Assembly (NCBI GenBank): GCA_013368325.1
Contig: JAACJK010000163.1
Coordinates: 1,860,001-1,924,000, forward strand
Reading direction: 5' to 3'
Origin: Ephemerocybe angulata
Taxonomy: Eukaryota > Basidiomycota > Agaricomycetes > Agaricales > Psathyrellaceae
Length of the DNA stretch: 64,000 nucleotides
Shown piece by piece: positions 10,723 to 21,540 of this stretch. Position numbers and translations under genes: made by a program. The notes beneath the pieces were generated by a model. It searched no databases. It saw only the letters and a program-made list of their open reading frames with translations, and had not been told where the DNA came from. The stretch's first letter is position 1. The number at the start of each line of letters is the position of its first letter.

Positions 10723-12874
10723 TTCGCTCGGAAGGGAATGCAACTGACTGTTGGTCAATTCCCTCGAGTAGAGCCTGGGCGCTGAATGCTCGGATTGGGC
10801 GGTGGACATGAAGTACCAAGTGGCAAGGGGAGGAAGTTGTCGGGACGGAAGGGCGATCGGCTTCACAAGATGGCGGAAATGGATCGCAGCAGGTTGTGGT
10901 CTGCAGCGGACGCCGGAGAATATATGTAGCTCATGTGGTTGAAGGTCCCACGCCATTCACGGCATTGGGCGAGATTGGGCGGAGATGGTAGCTCCGACTC
11001 GGCTTCCCGCGAGGCAACCCACACCATAACAGCGAGTCTTTCCATATCTCCCTGCAGTCGTCTCACATGTGGAAAAGCATAGCATGCCCACATATGTGTA
11101 TGTCATTGTCACATTGGTATGACATGCTATGTCGCGAAAGAATATACCCGCCGACTCCGCCGACTGGCCGCAACCTCCGCCGACATGTGGTTGCCTAGCC
11201 TCATCTCGCTGTCAACAGACCTCGCTGTGGATCTCTGTCCTGCTTCTGCGTACGAATACGTCAGTGCAAGCAGAGGGGCCTGTGATGGACCCCTTTGGTT
11301 TGTCATCTCTAAGGAGCCTTATGACGCAGGGGTTATAACGCCTACATTAAGCATCAGTGCGAGCGTTCGAACCCCGTGGTACTTTTCTTTTTGTCACACT
11401 GTCGAAAGCAATAAAGCATGTGGAGACGTTATGGCGGACCTCGGAAGGCACACATTCTGGCACTAACAGGCGCTCACCTCGCATCATATGGTCGAGATGA
11501 TCGCCACTGGCACGGCTAACGCTTCGCACTGGAAGAGTGTGGGGTTTCAAGTTCCGTTTCACGATCCAGATCTTGCCGATCTTGGATCATGGGGTCTACC
11601 ATTTTCCTCGGTCCGGCGCTTATTGGCAAGCTTGCTCAGTTCGCCAGATGTCGAAAACACTTGAAGCTTAAATACACAATCAAGTTTTTGACATTTAGTG
11701 TAGACCGATGCACCCTTGTACAGTGTACTACTGCCAAAGAACGCTCAGTGAATGTAGGGGGAACTTAGCATTTTTCGCCTGGCATGGATGCGACAAATAC
11801 ACACCGCTCTCAAATGTTCGCCTAGTAGGACCGGTGCTCAGCTCGTAAAATTTCTTCATACTGTCTGCGTCATGTGTCCCCGTGTGCGGCCTCATGTCGA
11901 CTCGAGTCACGCCGGAAGGTTCCACAATTTATTCCCAATCTCCCTTGCGATTTGCGTGAAGGGCGTATTTTGAGGATTCGCCGCTCATCGGGTAAAACTT
12001 CAAGAAGCCTGGGCCTGAAGAGTTATGATCACAACCGACTTCGGTCACGAAAGTGCCGACTGGGTGGAGCGAAGATTCATTAAACTTCGAAGGCATCACT
12101 AATGTCCTTGGTTTATCACACACAGTAAACTAGGAATGGATGGTAGGGGCCCAAACATGTCGGTCAAGGCTGATCTCAGAACGTTCGTCTTGCCTTGTGC
12201 CATTGCCCGGTGGCATGGCGTATCTCAGTGCATGGGATACCACCCAAAACAAGCCCATCGCCGCATGACGGTGTGACTCGATTGACTCTTCACCGAGCCG
12301 ATTCAACGAGGCTCGCCGCCACTTGAACAACTTGAACTGAGTGCGGCACGGAGGGACGCTCACATCCAACTTGAATGAGTGCCAGCCTGAGCCCGAGTAC
12401 AAGTGTGCTGCAGTGAGCGCAGTGCCCGACAATCACGGGCGCCTGCGGACCCAATTACCGAAATGTATTGGCGCTAAACTTGATGAGGAAGGAACGTCAC
12501 CAGGCCAACACGAGGCCCCAGAGAGGTATCACGGAAACTCCCTTCGCAGTTCAAGTGGGCACCAGATACTGGGCCTTCCTATCCTCGAGCTCACCTTCCA
12601 AGCGATATGAAGGAACCGTTAATCCGGAACGCCCTCAATCGAGGTTTTTGGTTCTTGAGACTTGAGGCACCATTAAGTTCAACTTCTGTTGTGACGTCGT
12701 GGAGTCGGCTGTGCATGTCGGTGGTCACAACGCAACGTTCCGTTATTGAATAGAAGCTACAGGAGCTATCCAAATCGGTGAGCGATCTTCGGCAAAGGTC
12801 ACGAGTACATATAAACTGACGCGCAAGGGCGTTACGATATTCACTGTTCACCCCCAAGCTCTCCCTTCTTCAAG
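10723..12874. other. No gene recognised
   Basis: About 2.1 kb with scattered short open frames on both strands, for example a minus-strand frame of about 100 codons at 12130-12432. None has a recognisable domain or a supported splice partner. Confidence 0.4.
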
Positions 12875-13981
12875 ATGTCCCAAGAAGGTCGTCCTCGTCA
12901 CCAACCCGCCCCCGATGTTCCGCGTTCTGTATCCTTCACTACCTCGGACGAGTCTTGGGGTAACACCCAGACATCAGAAGTCGGACACCAAGAAGAGATA
13001 GAAGAAAGCGACAGTGAAGCCCCGACTTTGCCCAGCGAGCACGCTGAGGAAGCGTCCCAGCAAGAAATTGCGCTGGACTCGACAGATGAATCCATCGTAA
13101 GTCTCATTTGTCGATCTATCCCAGATCTACTACTTACCTTGGATACAGCTCGCCAAGATAGATCTAGCCATTAAATTTGTAGAGATTGCCTCCCAGCGTC
13201 TTGGCGCGCGATTCCAAGCAGAACGAACCGGGCCTGGGGTTGGAATAACACAAGGACAAAGCCTGGTGCTCCAGGGCAAGTTCCGGCGTCTGTACGTTCC
13301 TCTCTCGCGATCGACTGATCGATCGCTGTTCTCACCTCCGTTTCCATTAGGCTGCACCTCACAAACGTCGCCCTTCTAACGATTGAAACGGCACCACTGG
13401 GCCCCGATGGGGAGCCAATTGGCCTTGTACCTCTTCACCCGGTCGGTCATCGCCGACACCACTTGCAAATCCTTACTCGACCATCTCGCCCATCCGCAGT
13501 TCCTCCGCCTGGCTCACCCGCGGCCTCCATCCTCTCCCCAAACCATGGGCCGCCAACACCATCGACGTCGTCTCTTCAACCGCGTACCGCGCTGGCCCAA
13601 ACAGCGGCACGCATACCCTCTCAACCTCCGTTCATCGCACCGGAGACTCGTGTCTCCAGCTTTTTCCTTGATTTCATTCGAACGGCCCCGGCGGCCTCGC
13701 TGATTGGGGACGAAAGGATACGCACCTTCTTAAGGGGGGAGTGGCTTCCACTAGTTCACAAAGACGTGGTCGCCGCCATCGCATATTTTCATTCTACGCC
13801 CAGCAGTTTGCAGCCAAGTCCGAGCGCAGGCATCAGTCCCCAAGCCCCGTCCTCCTCTGGACCAGCTTCAGGAAGCTCTCCCGCTCTCCCACCTCCTAAC
13901 ACAGGTCCAAGCCAGCCTAACAACGCTCCAGGCGGAAATGGGTTTGGTCCCGGTGCGGGCTCGTCGGGAGCAACGGCGTGA
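12875..13981 (+). CDS. Pro/Ser-rich protein of unknown function (about 331 aa)
   Basis: Three exons, 12875-13096, 13149-13291 and 13351-13981, are joined by GTAAGT...ACAG and GTACGT...TTAG introns, with total length divisible by three (331 residues). The N-terminal 75 residues are acidic and polar (Glu/Ser-rich). Exon 2 and early exon 3 encode a compact conserved-looking segment (LAKIDLAIKFVEIASQRLG, then KFRR and HLTNVALLTIETAPLG). Residues 150-220 are Pro/Ser/Thr-rich. A second ordered block follows (SFFLDFIRTAPAASLIG, GEWLPLVHKDVVAAI), then a Pro/Gly/Ser-rich tail. No family is recognised. The alternation of ordered blocks and linkers suggests a scaffold or adaptor, but this is inference only. 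Confidence 0.65.
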
Positions 13982-14465
13982 TTACCTCGTCCGATCCATA
14001 CGCCATGTCTCCTTGGTTATCTCTTCTTCACGTAATCCGTCGGTCTCTCCTTCTGTCGCAATTATTTCTTGACCCTGACTCGCTGGAGATGATGTATGGT
14101 AGCTATGTACTGTGTTTCTTGGACATTTCGCCTCAGATGATCTTGTAAAACTCACGGCTATCCTGGTATTTGGCGCTGCGTATCTGTTTGCATGTATATT
14201 TCGGGCCACCGCCCCTCCAAAAAGAGCTGCTAATATATATCTATTCGCTTACATGACCATGTGTGAAATCTAAGGCGACTGAATACGATAAAGCATTATT
14301 TGAAACCAAGACCTCAAGTTTAAAGAATAGGCGCCCAAATTTATTTATGGCGCTATGCCGTTCAGCGCGCGGACTTTGAACAATCGGCAGCTTTCGAAAG
14401 TCCGATGGGTTAGGGGGGTTCGCTACGTAGTTTGCATTTACCTGGGTGCCTCCAGCACACCTTTC
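13982..14465. other. Intergenic spacer
   Basis: It follows the stop of the Pro/Ser-rich gene and ends where the 1.6-kb tandem duplication begins. No feature is supported. Confidence 0.4.
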
Positions 14466-14518
14466 TATATCGTAAGGATTCATCAGAGTATCAAGCGCCT
14501 TTTGGGACTTAACGGTTA

Positions 14519-14690
14519 CTGGCTTGTTGAGCCGAAGGAGGCGGGATGGTATTTCCTGGCTGTGGTTGTGGTTACCAGCTTGCCAGTTGAGCCGAGGGAG
14601 ACGGGATGGTATTTCCTGGCCCTGGTTGTGGTTACCAGCTTGTTGGGCCGAGGGAAACGGGATGGCATTTCCTGGCCGTGGTTGTAACAT
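14519..14690 (+). repeat. Promoter minisatellite, three units (copy A)
   Basis: Three imperfect units of 60 and 56 bp each contain gggatggtatttcctggc (third unit gggatggcatttcctggc). The anchors are at 14543, 14603 and 14659. The block ends about 50 bp before the TATA box of the gene starting at 14853. Confidence 0.85.
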
Positions 14691-14740
14691 GCAGCCTAGT
14701 AGGCGACAACCAGTCACATCCAACTGCAGAGCTGTAGCAG

Positions 14741-14747
14741 TATATAA
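14741..14747 (+). promoter_or_regulatory. TATA box, copy A
   Basis: TATATAA lies 106 bp before the ATG. The same heptamer is conserved at the same offset in copy B. Confidence 0.5.
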
Positions 14748-14852
14748 TCCATCTACCCCGCACAGTGAGTTTCCATATCCTACAACGTGCCCTTCCCTTC
14801 CCTGATTATCTCATCTTCTACGACTCGTCCAATTCGACAACGAATATTGAGA

Positions 14853-15689
14853 ATGGATAACACGGGAGCCCAAACCCATGTCGACGTACCCGGCGTCCAC
14901 AATCGCAAGGTACCTGAACGGTAAGTCTACTCTCATTGCTTCTCCGAACACCCAAAATCTAATAACACGCTTATTACTACCACTAGGCCCATCCTGACTG
15001 CCCCAGAGTCCCTCCCCAGGGTCGACCTTCAGCGAATCCGCCCCGAGACCTCTGCGGACTTCATAGCCAGGATCATCAAGAACGCCAATCCTATTTACCT
15101 TGATATTTTAAGCCCCGATCAAGCCCGCAGGGTGAGAGCCTCCAACACCACTGGATGGTGCATCGAGAGCTTTCTCATCCCGGGTACCCAAGATTCCCTC
15201 GTCGCGTTCATGCGGGAAAGGCATTTCGCCAACGTTAGTGAAGCTATCGACTTGATTTGGAAAACCAGGAAGGCGAACAACGGCCAGGACTTCGATTCAG
15301 ATTCTCAGAGCGACGATGATTTCCACAACGCCCGCTCGGACGATACTCCAACTGTCGGCCGTAACCCCGCCAGGCTCACTTTCTCAGAGACGGGGAATCA
15401 CTCTGACTCAATTGACGTCGTCAACCTTGCTCAAGGCCAACCGGCCACGCCTCTGGCTACGGGACGAGCCAACCTGGTGGTGGTGGAGGGACTTGCAGGC
15501 CCCGACAAAGTTCTAGACGTGAGGGGCCGTCGATCTGGCTCTGCTATCGTCAACTTTATTGGTGGCATTGCCTCTGGGGCCATCGGACTCTGGTTAGCTT
15601 TAGCATATGGTGAGTTGTTAAATGAATCGTCTTTAATTCCTCTACTGAACCTGTTTGCAGAGGCGCCTCTCCCGGAAGTTCATCTCTAA
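14853..15689 (+). CDS. Tail-anchored-type membrane protein, copy A (about 239 aa)
   Basis: Exons 14853-14920, 14987-15609 and 15661-15689 give about 239 residues. The last intron is 51 nt and has no stop in frame, so it could be retained. The sister gene has a 46-nt intron at this site, and only splicing gives both proteins the same C-terminus (EAPLPEVHL or EAPLPGVHL), so I annotate it as spliced. The body is soluble and charged, with helical-looking segments (ADFIARIIKNANPIYLDIL, FMRERHFANVSEAIDLIWK) followed by an Asp/Ser-rich linker. One strongly hydrophobic segment (IVNFIGGIASGAIGLWLALAY) lies about ten residues from the end, with no signal peptide. That layout is typical of tail-anchored proteins. 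No family is recognised. Confidence 0.7.
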
Positions 15690-16131
15690 CGTGATTGTGA
15701 GGCCGACCATGCTGTTGACCGCATGTTCCCTTGCTGTTGCCATTTGGTTGGATTTGTTACCAGAAAGTAGCAGCGTATATTTTCCAGCGGAGTACCGACA
15801 GTCCGACACTCTAACCCGATATGATTATGCCTTATTTTCTCTTGATTATCTGTAACACGACTCCTATGCTATGAATATCTTTAAATGCTCTTTCTTTGAT
15901 CCAGCGAGTGAAATACCAGAATCCGGAAGCAAGTATAAGCCGAGAGGTGACGTCTGGTGGGCGCCAAACTTGGGCGCTGGCGCCTAACTTCGGTTCAGCT
16001 GTGCTGGGATTCGTGCTCGAAAAGTCCATGCGAATGCTTCAAAAAGCAAAATACACATAGCTGGGTACCACAATAGCCTATATCGCAAGGATTCATCAGA
16101 GTATCAAGCGCCATTTGGGACTTAACGGTTG

Positions 16132-16303
16132 CCAGCTTGTTGAGCCGATTGAGGCGGGATGGTATTTCCTGGCTGTGGTTGTGGTTACCAGCTTGCCAGT
16201 TGAGCCGAGGGAGACGGGATGGTATTTCCTGGCCCTGGTTGTGGTTACCAGCTTGTTGGGCCGAGGGAAACGGGATGGCATTTCCTGGCCGTGGTTGTGA
16301 CAT
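16132..16303 (+). repeat. Promoter minisatellite, three units (copy B)
   Basis: The same three-unit block as at 14519-14690, with anchors at 16156, 16216 and 16272. Unit number and spacing are unchanged since the duplication. Confidence 0.85.
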
Positions 16304-16353
16304 GCAGCCTAGTAGGCGACAACCAGTCACATCCAACTGCAGAGCTGTAGAAG

Positions 16354-16360
16354 TATATAA
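16354..16360 (+). promoter_or_regulatory. TATA box, copy B
   Basis: TATATAA lies 106 bp before the ATG at 16466, identical in position to copy A. Confidence 0.5.
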
Positions 16361-16465
16361 TCCATCTACCCCGCACAGTGAGTTTCCATATCCTACAACG
16401 TGACCTTCCCTTCCCTGATTATCTCATCTTCTACGACTCGCCCAATTCGACAACGAATACTGAGA

Positions 16466-17297
16466 ATGGATAACACGGGAGCCCAATCCCATGTCGGCGT
16501 ACCCGGCGTCCACAATCGCAAGGTACCTGAACGGTAAGTCTACTCTCATTGCTTCTTCGAACACCCAAAATCTAATAACACGCTTATTACTACCACTAGG
16601 CCCATCCTGACTGCCCCAGAGTCCCTCCCCAGGGTCGACCTTCAGCGAATCCGCCCCGAGACCTCTGCGGACTTCATAGCCAGGATCATCAAGAACGCCA
16701 ATCCTATTTACCTTGATATTTTAAGCCCCGATCAAGCCCGCAGGGTGAGAGCCTCCAACACCACTGGATGGTGCATCGAGAGCTTTCTCATCCCGGGTAC
16801 CCAAGATGCCCTCGTCGCGTTCATGCGGGAAAGGCATTTCGCCAACGTTAGTGAAGCTATCGACTTGATTTGGAAAACCAGGAAGGCGAACAACGGCCAG
16901 GACTTCGATTCAGATTCTCAGAGCGACGATGATTTCCACATCGCCCGCTCGGACGATGCTCCAACTGTCGGCCGTAACCCCGCCAGGCTCACTTTCTCAG
17001 AGACGGGGAATCACTCTGACTCAATTGACGTTGTCAACCTTGCTCAAGGCCAACCGGCCACGCCTCTGGCTACGGGACGAGCCAACCTGGTGGTGGTGGA
17101 GGGACTTGCAGGCCCCGACAAAGTTCTAGACGTGAGGGGCCGTCGATCTGGCTCTGCTATCGTCAACTTTATTGGTGGCATTGCCTTTGGGGCCATCGGG
17201 CTCTGGTTAGCTTTAGCATATGGTGAGTTGTTAAATGATTCTTTAATACCTCTACTGAACCTGTTTAGAGGCGCCTCTCCCGGGAGTTCATCTCTAA
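16466..17297 (+). CDS. Tail-anchored-type membrane protein, copy B (about 239 aa)
   Basis: This is the tandem sister of the gene at 14853. Exons 16466-16533, 16600-17222 and 17269-17297 have the same lengths as in copy A (68, 623 and 29 nt) and encode about 239 residues. Only a handful of substitutions separate the two (for example D/G in the first exon, S/A before LVAFMRER, N/I and T/A in the acidic linker, S/F in the membrane segment). No frameshift or stop is present, so both copies look functional. The C-terminal hydrophobic segment (IVNFIGGIAFGAIGLWLALAY) and the short polar tail are kept. Regulation is probably the same for both, since the promoter minisatellite and TATA box were duplicated too. 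Confidence 0.7.
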
Positions 17298-17972
17298 CGT
17301 GAGGCCGACCATGCTGTTGACCGCATGTTCCCTTGCTGTTGCCATTTGATTGGATTTGTTACCAGGAAGTAGCAGCGTATATTTTCCAGCGGAGTACCGA
17401 CAGTCCGACACTCTAACCCTATATGATTATGCCTTCTTTTCTCTTGATTATCTGTAACGCGACTCCTATGCTATGAATATCTTTAAATGCTCTTTCTTTG
17501 ATCCAGCGAGTGAAATACCAGAATCCGGAAGCAAGTATAAGCCGAGAGGTGACGTCTTCGCGTGGGCGCCAAACTTGGGCGCTGGCGCCTAACTTCGGTT
17601 CAGCGGTGCTGGGATTCGTGCACGAAAAGTCCATACAGAACTGCATTCAACAACCCGATCTGAGGTCGTGTGGTCAAAACCAGAGTTATACACAGCATTT
17701 GGAGACGATGCTGAGTGGAAAGGAATGATATGAAAACAGTACAACGAGGTCAGGGTCATCCGTCATATATATCCATAGTAACCGGGGACCGCAACGTTTC
17801 ATGACAGCCAGATAGTACATAGCTCGACATTCTGGTGGTTATCCTCTTGATAGCATGATATAACCTGACAGCATGGTGTTAAGCTATCCTTAAATACGAC
17901 CTGTCCTGAGCCCGAGATTTACCAGTTTCCCTTCTTCAGCACAGCAAACCCGCTCCTACTTCTTATCCAACC

Positions 17973-18817
17973 ATGAACAGGGAGAGCGCTACCAGCTCTT
18001 TCGGAATAAGGCCACTTTCCATCCCACCCCTTGCCGACCACCAGCCCCAAGGCATCGCTCAGGGGTCTCTCGGCGCCAACGCGACTCAGGACCTTAGCCT
18101 CAACTTGCGCGCCCACGGGAGCCCTCAGGCACGGATGTTCCTCATGTCTGATGCTGATGCCATTACCTTCGTCAAACTCTACAAGGATATATCAGATATG
18201 TATCCTGTCGATCATGGCCGAGCAATCGTTGTCTATGCTCATACCGTCGAAGACTGGAATACGATCGCAAACGTGATTGAAATTAAAGTTCTTGCAGGGA
18301 ACCGGAAGCGCCTTGGTCGCATCCAGATTGTCGTCAACGAATCTGGCCGTGGGCTTGTTTCGGCAGCCTACCGCCCCCTCAAATCGGTCCTATCATCTCC
18401 CTGGTTCGGGTACTTCATCTGGTTCATGGTCGCAGTTCTCGCCTCGATCAGTCTTTCGAAGGCCACACTCGATTCCGGTACGTTTTTTAATCCCCCCGTT
18501 TGGCCCAGACCTCTAACATAGTATGTCCACTACAGGTGTCTTACCTGATGTGGAGAAGGCAGTGTCATTTACCTTGGCATTTCTTAATACGATTGCTGGA
18601 TCTGTCGAGGGTACGTGGGTACACGAATTCCTCCCCGCAATGATATGCTAACAGCACTGTAGGTCGACTTCTTGACCTCAAGAGTGAGTTCCAAAGCCCC
18701 ATCCAAGTTCTGCCTTGACATTCAGTGACATAATTTGAAGCATTTGCTATCGGCCTGGTTGTCGATTTGGCCTGTGTACTCCTTCCAGTTCAGCCCATTT
18801 CTGCTTGTCATCATTGA
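17973..18817 (+). CDS. Small multi-span membrane protein of unknown function (about 225 aa)
   Basis: Four exons, 17973-18477, 18536-18610, 18663-18683 and 18741-18817, are joined in phase and give about 225 residues. The third exon is a 21-nt micro-exon. The N-terminal 140 residues are soluble, with a block FLMSDADAITFVKLYKDISD and VYAHTVEDWNTIANVIEIKV. Three hydrophobic segments follow: WFGYFIWFMVAVLASISL, VSFTLAFLNTIAGSV and FAIGLVVDLACVLLP. It follows the tandem pair in the same orientation and shares the layout of a soluble head with C-terminal membrane segments, but I see no residue-level similarity to them. No known family is recognised. The micro-exon is supported by consensus donor and acceptor sites on both sides. 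Confidence 0.6.
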
Positions 18818-20808
18818 TGTAGTACCTGTATAATTGTGTTACATATACCGCACCGAGAGCTGGTTTCTTCGTTTACGTTTCGCCGAGTCTGGGCCCTGGG
18901 GAAATTCCTTCATCTGCGCATGCCCCTGTTTGGCTGCGGCCTTGACTGCTTACTAAGCGCCCGGTACTATGTGTATCTCCACCCGGTCTATGCTCCTGCT
19001 CGCCCGGTCACATTGGGAGTTTCTCGTTTTTTGGCTGTATCGTCTACAATTTACTCCTTTACACTCCCTCTTCAGACTCTCTGTCTATTTCCTGTACGCG
19101 CATCCTGGTGACCGTTGCCTGTTATACGCGATGACTCCCTCCTTCGGCGCCCCTTTGTAGCGCTGCCTGAGCTCATTCTCCTTTACACCTTCAATCTGTC
19201 CCCGCATGCTCCCCAGTATCTCGTGCGCAATCACTCCCCAGTATCTTGTGCGCAATCTGCAATGCTCACAGTTCAAGATACACCTATCCACGCTGCCGCA
19301 CGCGCTCCTACTCGTTTCAGCAAGGCGCACAAGGTCGCGATCGGATGGCGAGCGAAACAAGGCTGCCTACGTGAGCATTGGAGAGTATGGCTGGGGAAAG
19401 GGGATGGTCGACTACACTTTCCTCAAGGACGTCGGCCGCAAGCTCAGCCCGTAGGGCAGGGATATTGTGCGGGGCGGGTATGGCGTGGGCGAGTCAAGAG
19501 GAAGGAGGGATATGGGTGCGACGGCAATGTGTGGAGGCAGGAGGCGGGGTGGAGCGACATGCAAGAGTTGGAAAGTCGAAGAGGGTTTCACTTAGGCCGG
19601 TTGGGATGAAGAGCGAATCAGTCGGGGTACGATTTCAAGTGCGTTCAATTGTTTCTTCCCCTTCTCTCACTTGGACTGATGAGCGGGCTCTACAAAAAGA
19701 AGCAGACAGGGACATCACGATCCAATTCAAGTTCCATCGACCCGTCGACCCATCAGCCCCATCCTCCCAGCCAGACGGACCAGACCTCCTTCTCCAAAAA
19801 CGCGCCCATTCGACCTCCCCCTTGCCCTGAACGCAATTGGCCGTCTGTCCTACCAATATCAGCGAGATTCAGCGTTGCCGCACACGCGTTCTATACTGTA
19901 AGTCTACCATCTTGACTACTGTGGTTGACTGTACTCATCTTGAGTAGACCTTCCGATCAACAGTCGCCCACTGTCCTCCCCTCGCGTCCAACACACCTAC
20001 CACTCTCCCCTCGGGTTTGAAGGCGCTGGAGGCCGCAGCATTTCGCCGACTACGCCACCCTGCGCCCAACGCTGGGGTCCCCGTTCCATTTTGCATTCAA
20101 CCACTCCGGGGCTTGTGACGACGACGGATACACCAGATTCGTGCAGGACTTCCCAATATACTTGTGACCACAAAACTGACATTTTTCCCTTTGTATCAGT
20201 ACATCCTATTTCCCTGCTCGGCCGAACCTGGGTTCGCTTGACCTCACGCCGCGTCTGCCATCGAAGTCGAGTGGTATGGCGGACGGCGAGATGAGAGCGG
20301 CGGCGCTTGCAACAGTTGCGATTAGAGGGGAGAGGCTGCGCAAAGGTGAGTACAGCGCTGCTATATTTTATTGAAACAAACTTACCTCTTGTATGACAGT
20401 CGCCCGTCACCCTCGCCAGTCCCACTGGTAACCCTGGATGTTAGGCGATATTGCGACTTCATCTGTACTAATCGAAGAACTATTACAGACCTACTATGCG
20501 AATCTCTCTCATGATTACGTTGTTCTTACCATTTGCTGACCTGGATTTTCAAATAGCGGATGGAGGCGCGCCGTATACCTGGACGCGCGAGACGATGCGA
20601 CCTCTGACTCTGCCCTCGCTAGCCCTGCCCGCGCTAAGCAGCACCGCGGCGACGGTCCTCCTACTCCCCTATCGCCATCCCCCCGGTTTGAGCTCCCAAT
20701 CGCTTCGCCCTCGGGTTTGACTCTCTCTATCCCAAAAGGATCTCCGAAGGATCTCCCGGAAAGTCAAAATGGACCACCCTCGAGAGATCTCCTGCGAAGA
20801 TCTCGGGG
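18818..20808. other. No intact gene recognised
   Basis: About 2 kb with overlapping low-complexity open frames on both strands and no consistent exon chain. Near its right end the motif gatctc recurs several times (20738-20810). It may include remains related to the decayed coding sequence that follows. Confidence 0.4.
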
Positions 20809-21540
20809 ATGGGGCGCAAGACCGGCAAGTCATTGATTGGCCTTTTCAGGGAGGACAAGGTCGACGCCGAAGTCGAGTCCCCGACTGAGGACTAGCTTGC
20901 TCAGAAGCCCTTCTCCGGACGATATGAGTTCGGCTACCTTCCATCTGACGCCGACTTCGACCACGAGGAGGATACCGTCAAGGCCAGCAAGGCGAATGGA
21001 AAGGGGAAGCAGGTCGTCGGTGACGGCGGCCAAGAGCTCAACACTTTTATCAACGCCGACAACGGCTTGGTCTCCACCGCCACGACAGTGCCTGTGCTGA
21101 GTCCAGCGGCCTTGGACTCCGTCGCCAGACCGGCATCGAGATCAGCGAGTCCTCCGGTAGCAACATGGACCACCTCCTGGCCCTCTGCAGTAAGGTGCGT
21201 ACACCCTTTCACTTCTTAGGACAATATAACTTGTTAACTTCCTACCGTCCTCAGCGCATGATGGGACTTGGTCTTTTCAGGCCCGAAATGTCCACCGCGA
21301 CGAGCAAAGCTGAGGGCGGGGACGACGAAGACGAAGACCTGTTCAACGTCCTTATTTCCTCCGTTCCGTCTTTCGGCCCCCTTCGGGAAATCTCTGGCAG
21401 GAGCTACTCGACCGTCGAGGTGGGAGAGGAGCCTGTGCGCCGCGAGGTGTTCAACTCCACATGATTCTTTGAATCCGCCGAGGACGACGTCGATGAGGAC
21501 GACGAGCCTCAGACTGGGGTGAGAGCTGGAACGGAAAGAT
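20809..21540 (+). pseudogene. Decayed coding fragment fused upstream of the Hsp70 remnant
   Basis: Coding-like sequence in shifting frames. It begins KTGKSLIGLFREDKVDAE, hits a stop, continues with YEFGYLPSDADFDHEED and an acidic/Gly-Lys linker, changes frame, crosses an intron-like GTGCGT...CTCAG at about 21195-21254, and continues with MMGLGLFRPEM and an acidic stretch to an in-frame TGA at about 21462. More acidic codons follow up to the first Hsp70 homology. It does not resemble the Hsp70 N-terminus, whose first 50 or so residues (including the phosphate-1 region) are missing. I do not recognise the source protein. At least two breaks make an expressed product unlikely. Confidence 0.4.

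Larger units (their letters stand above)
14466..17634 (+). repeat. Direct tandem duplication of about 1.6 kb (two copies)
   Basis: Copy A spans about 14466-16028 and copy B about 16079-17634. Their offset is 1613 bp through the promoters and first exons, falling to 1605 bp near the 3' ends because of small indels. Each copy contains a promoter minisatellite, a TATA box, a complete three-exon gene and a shared 3' flank (around 15857 and 17459). Substitutions are few, so the event looks recent. Confidence 0.9.
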
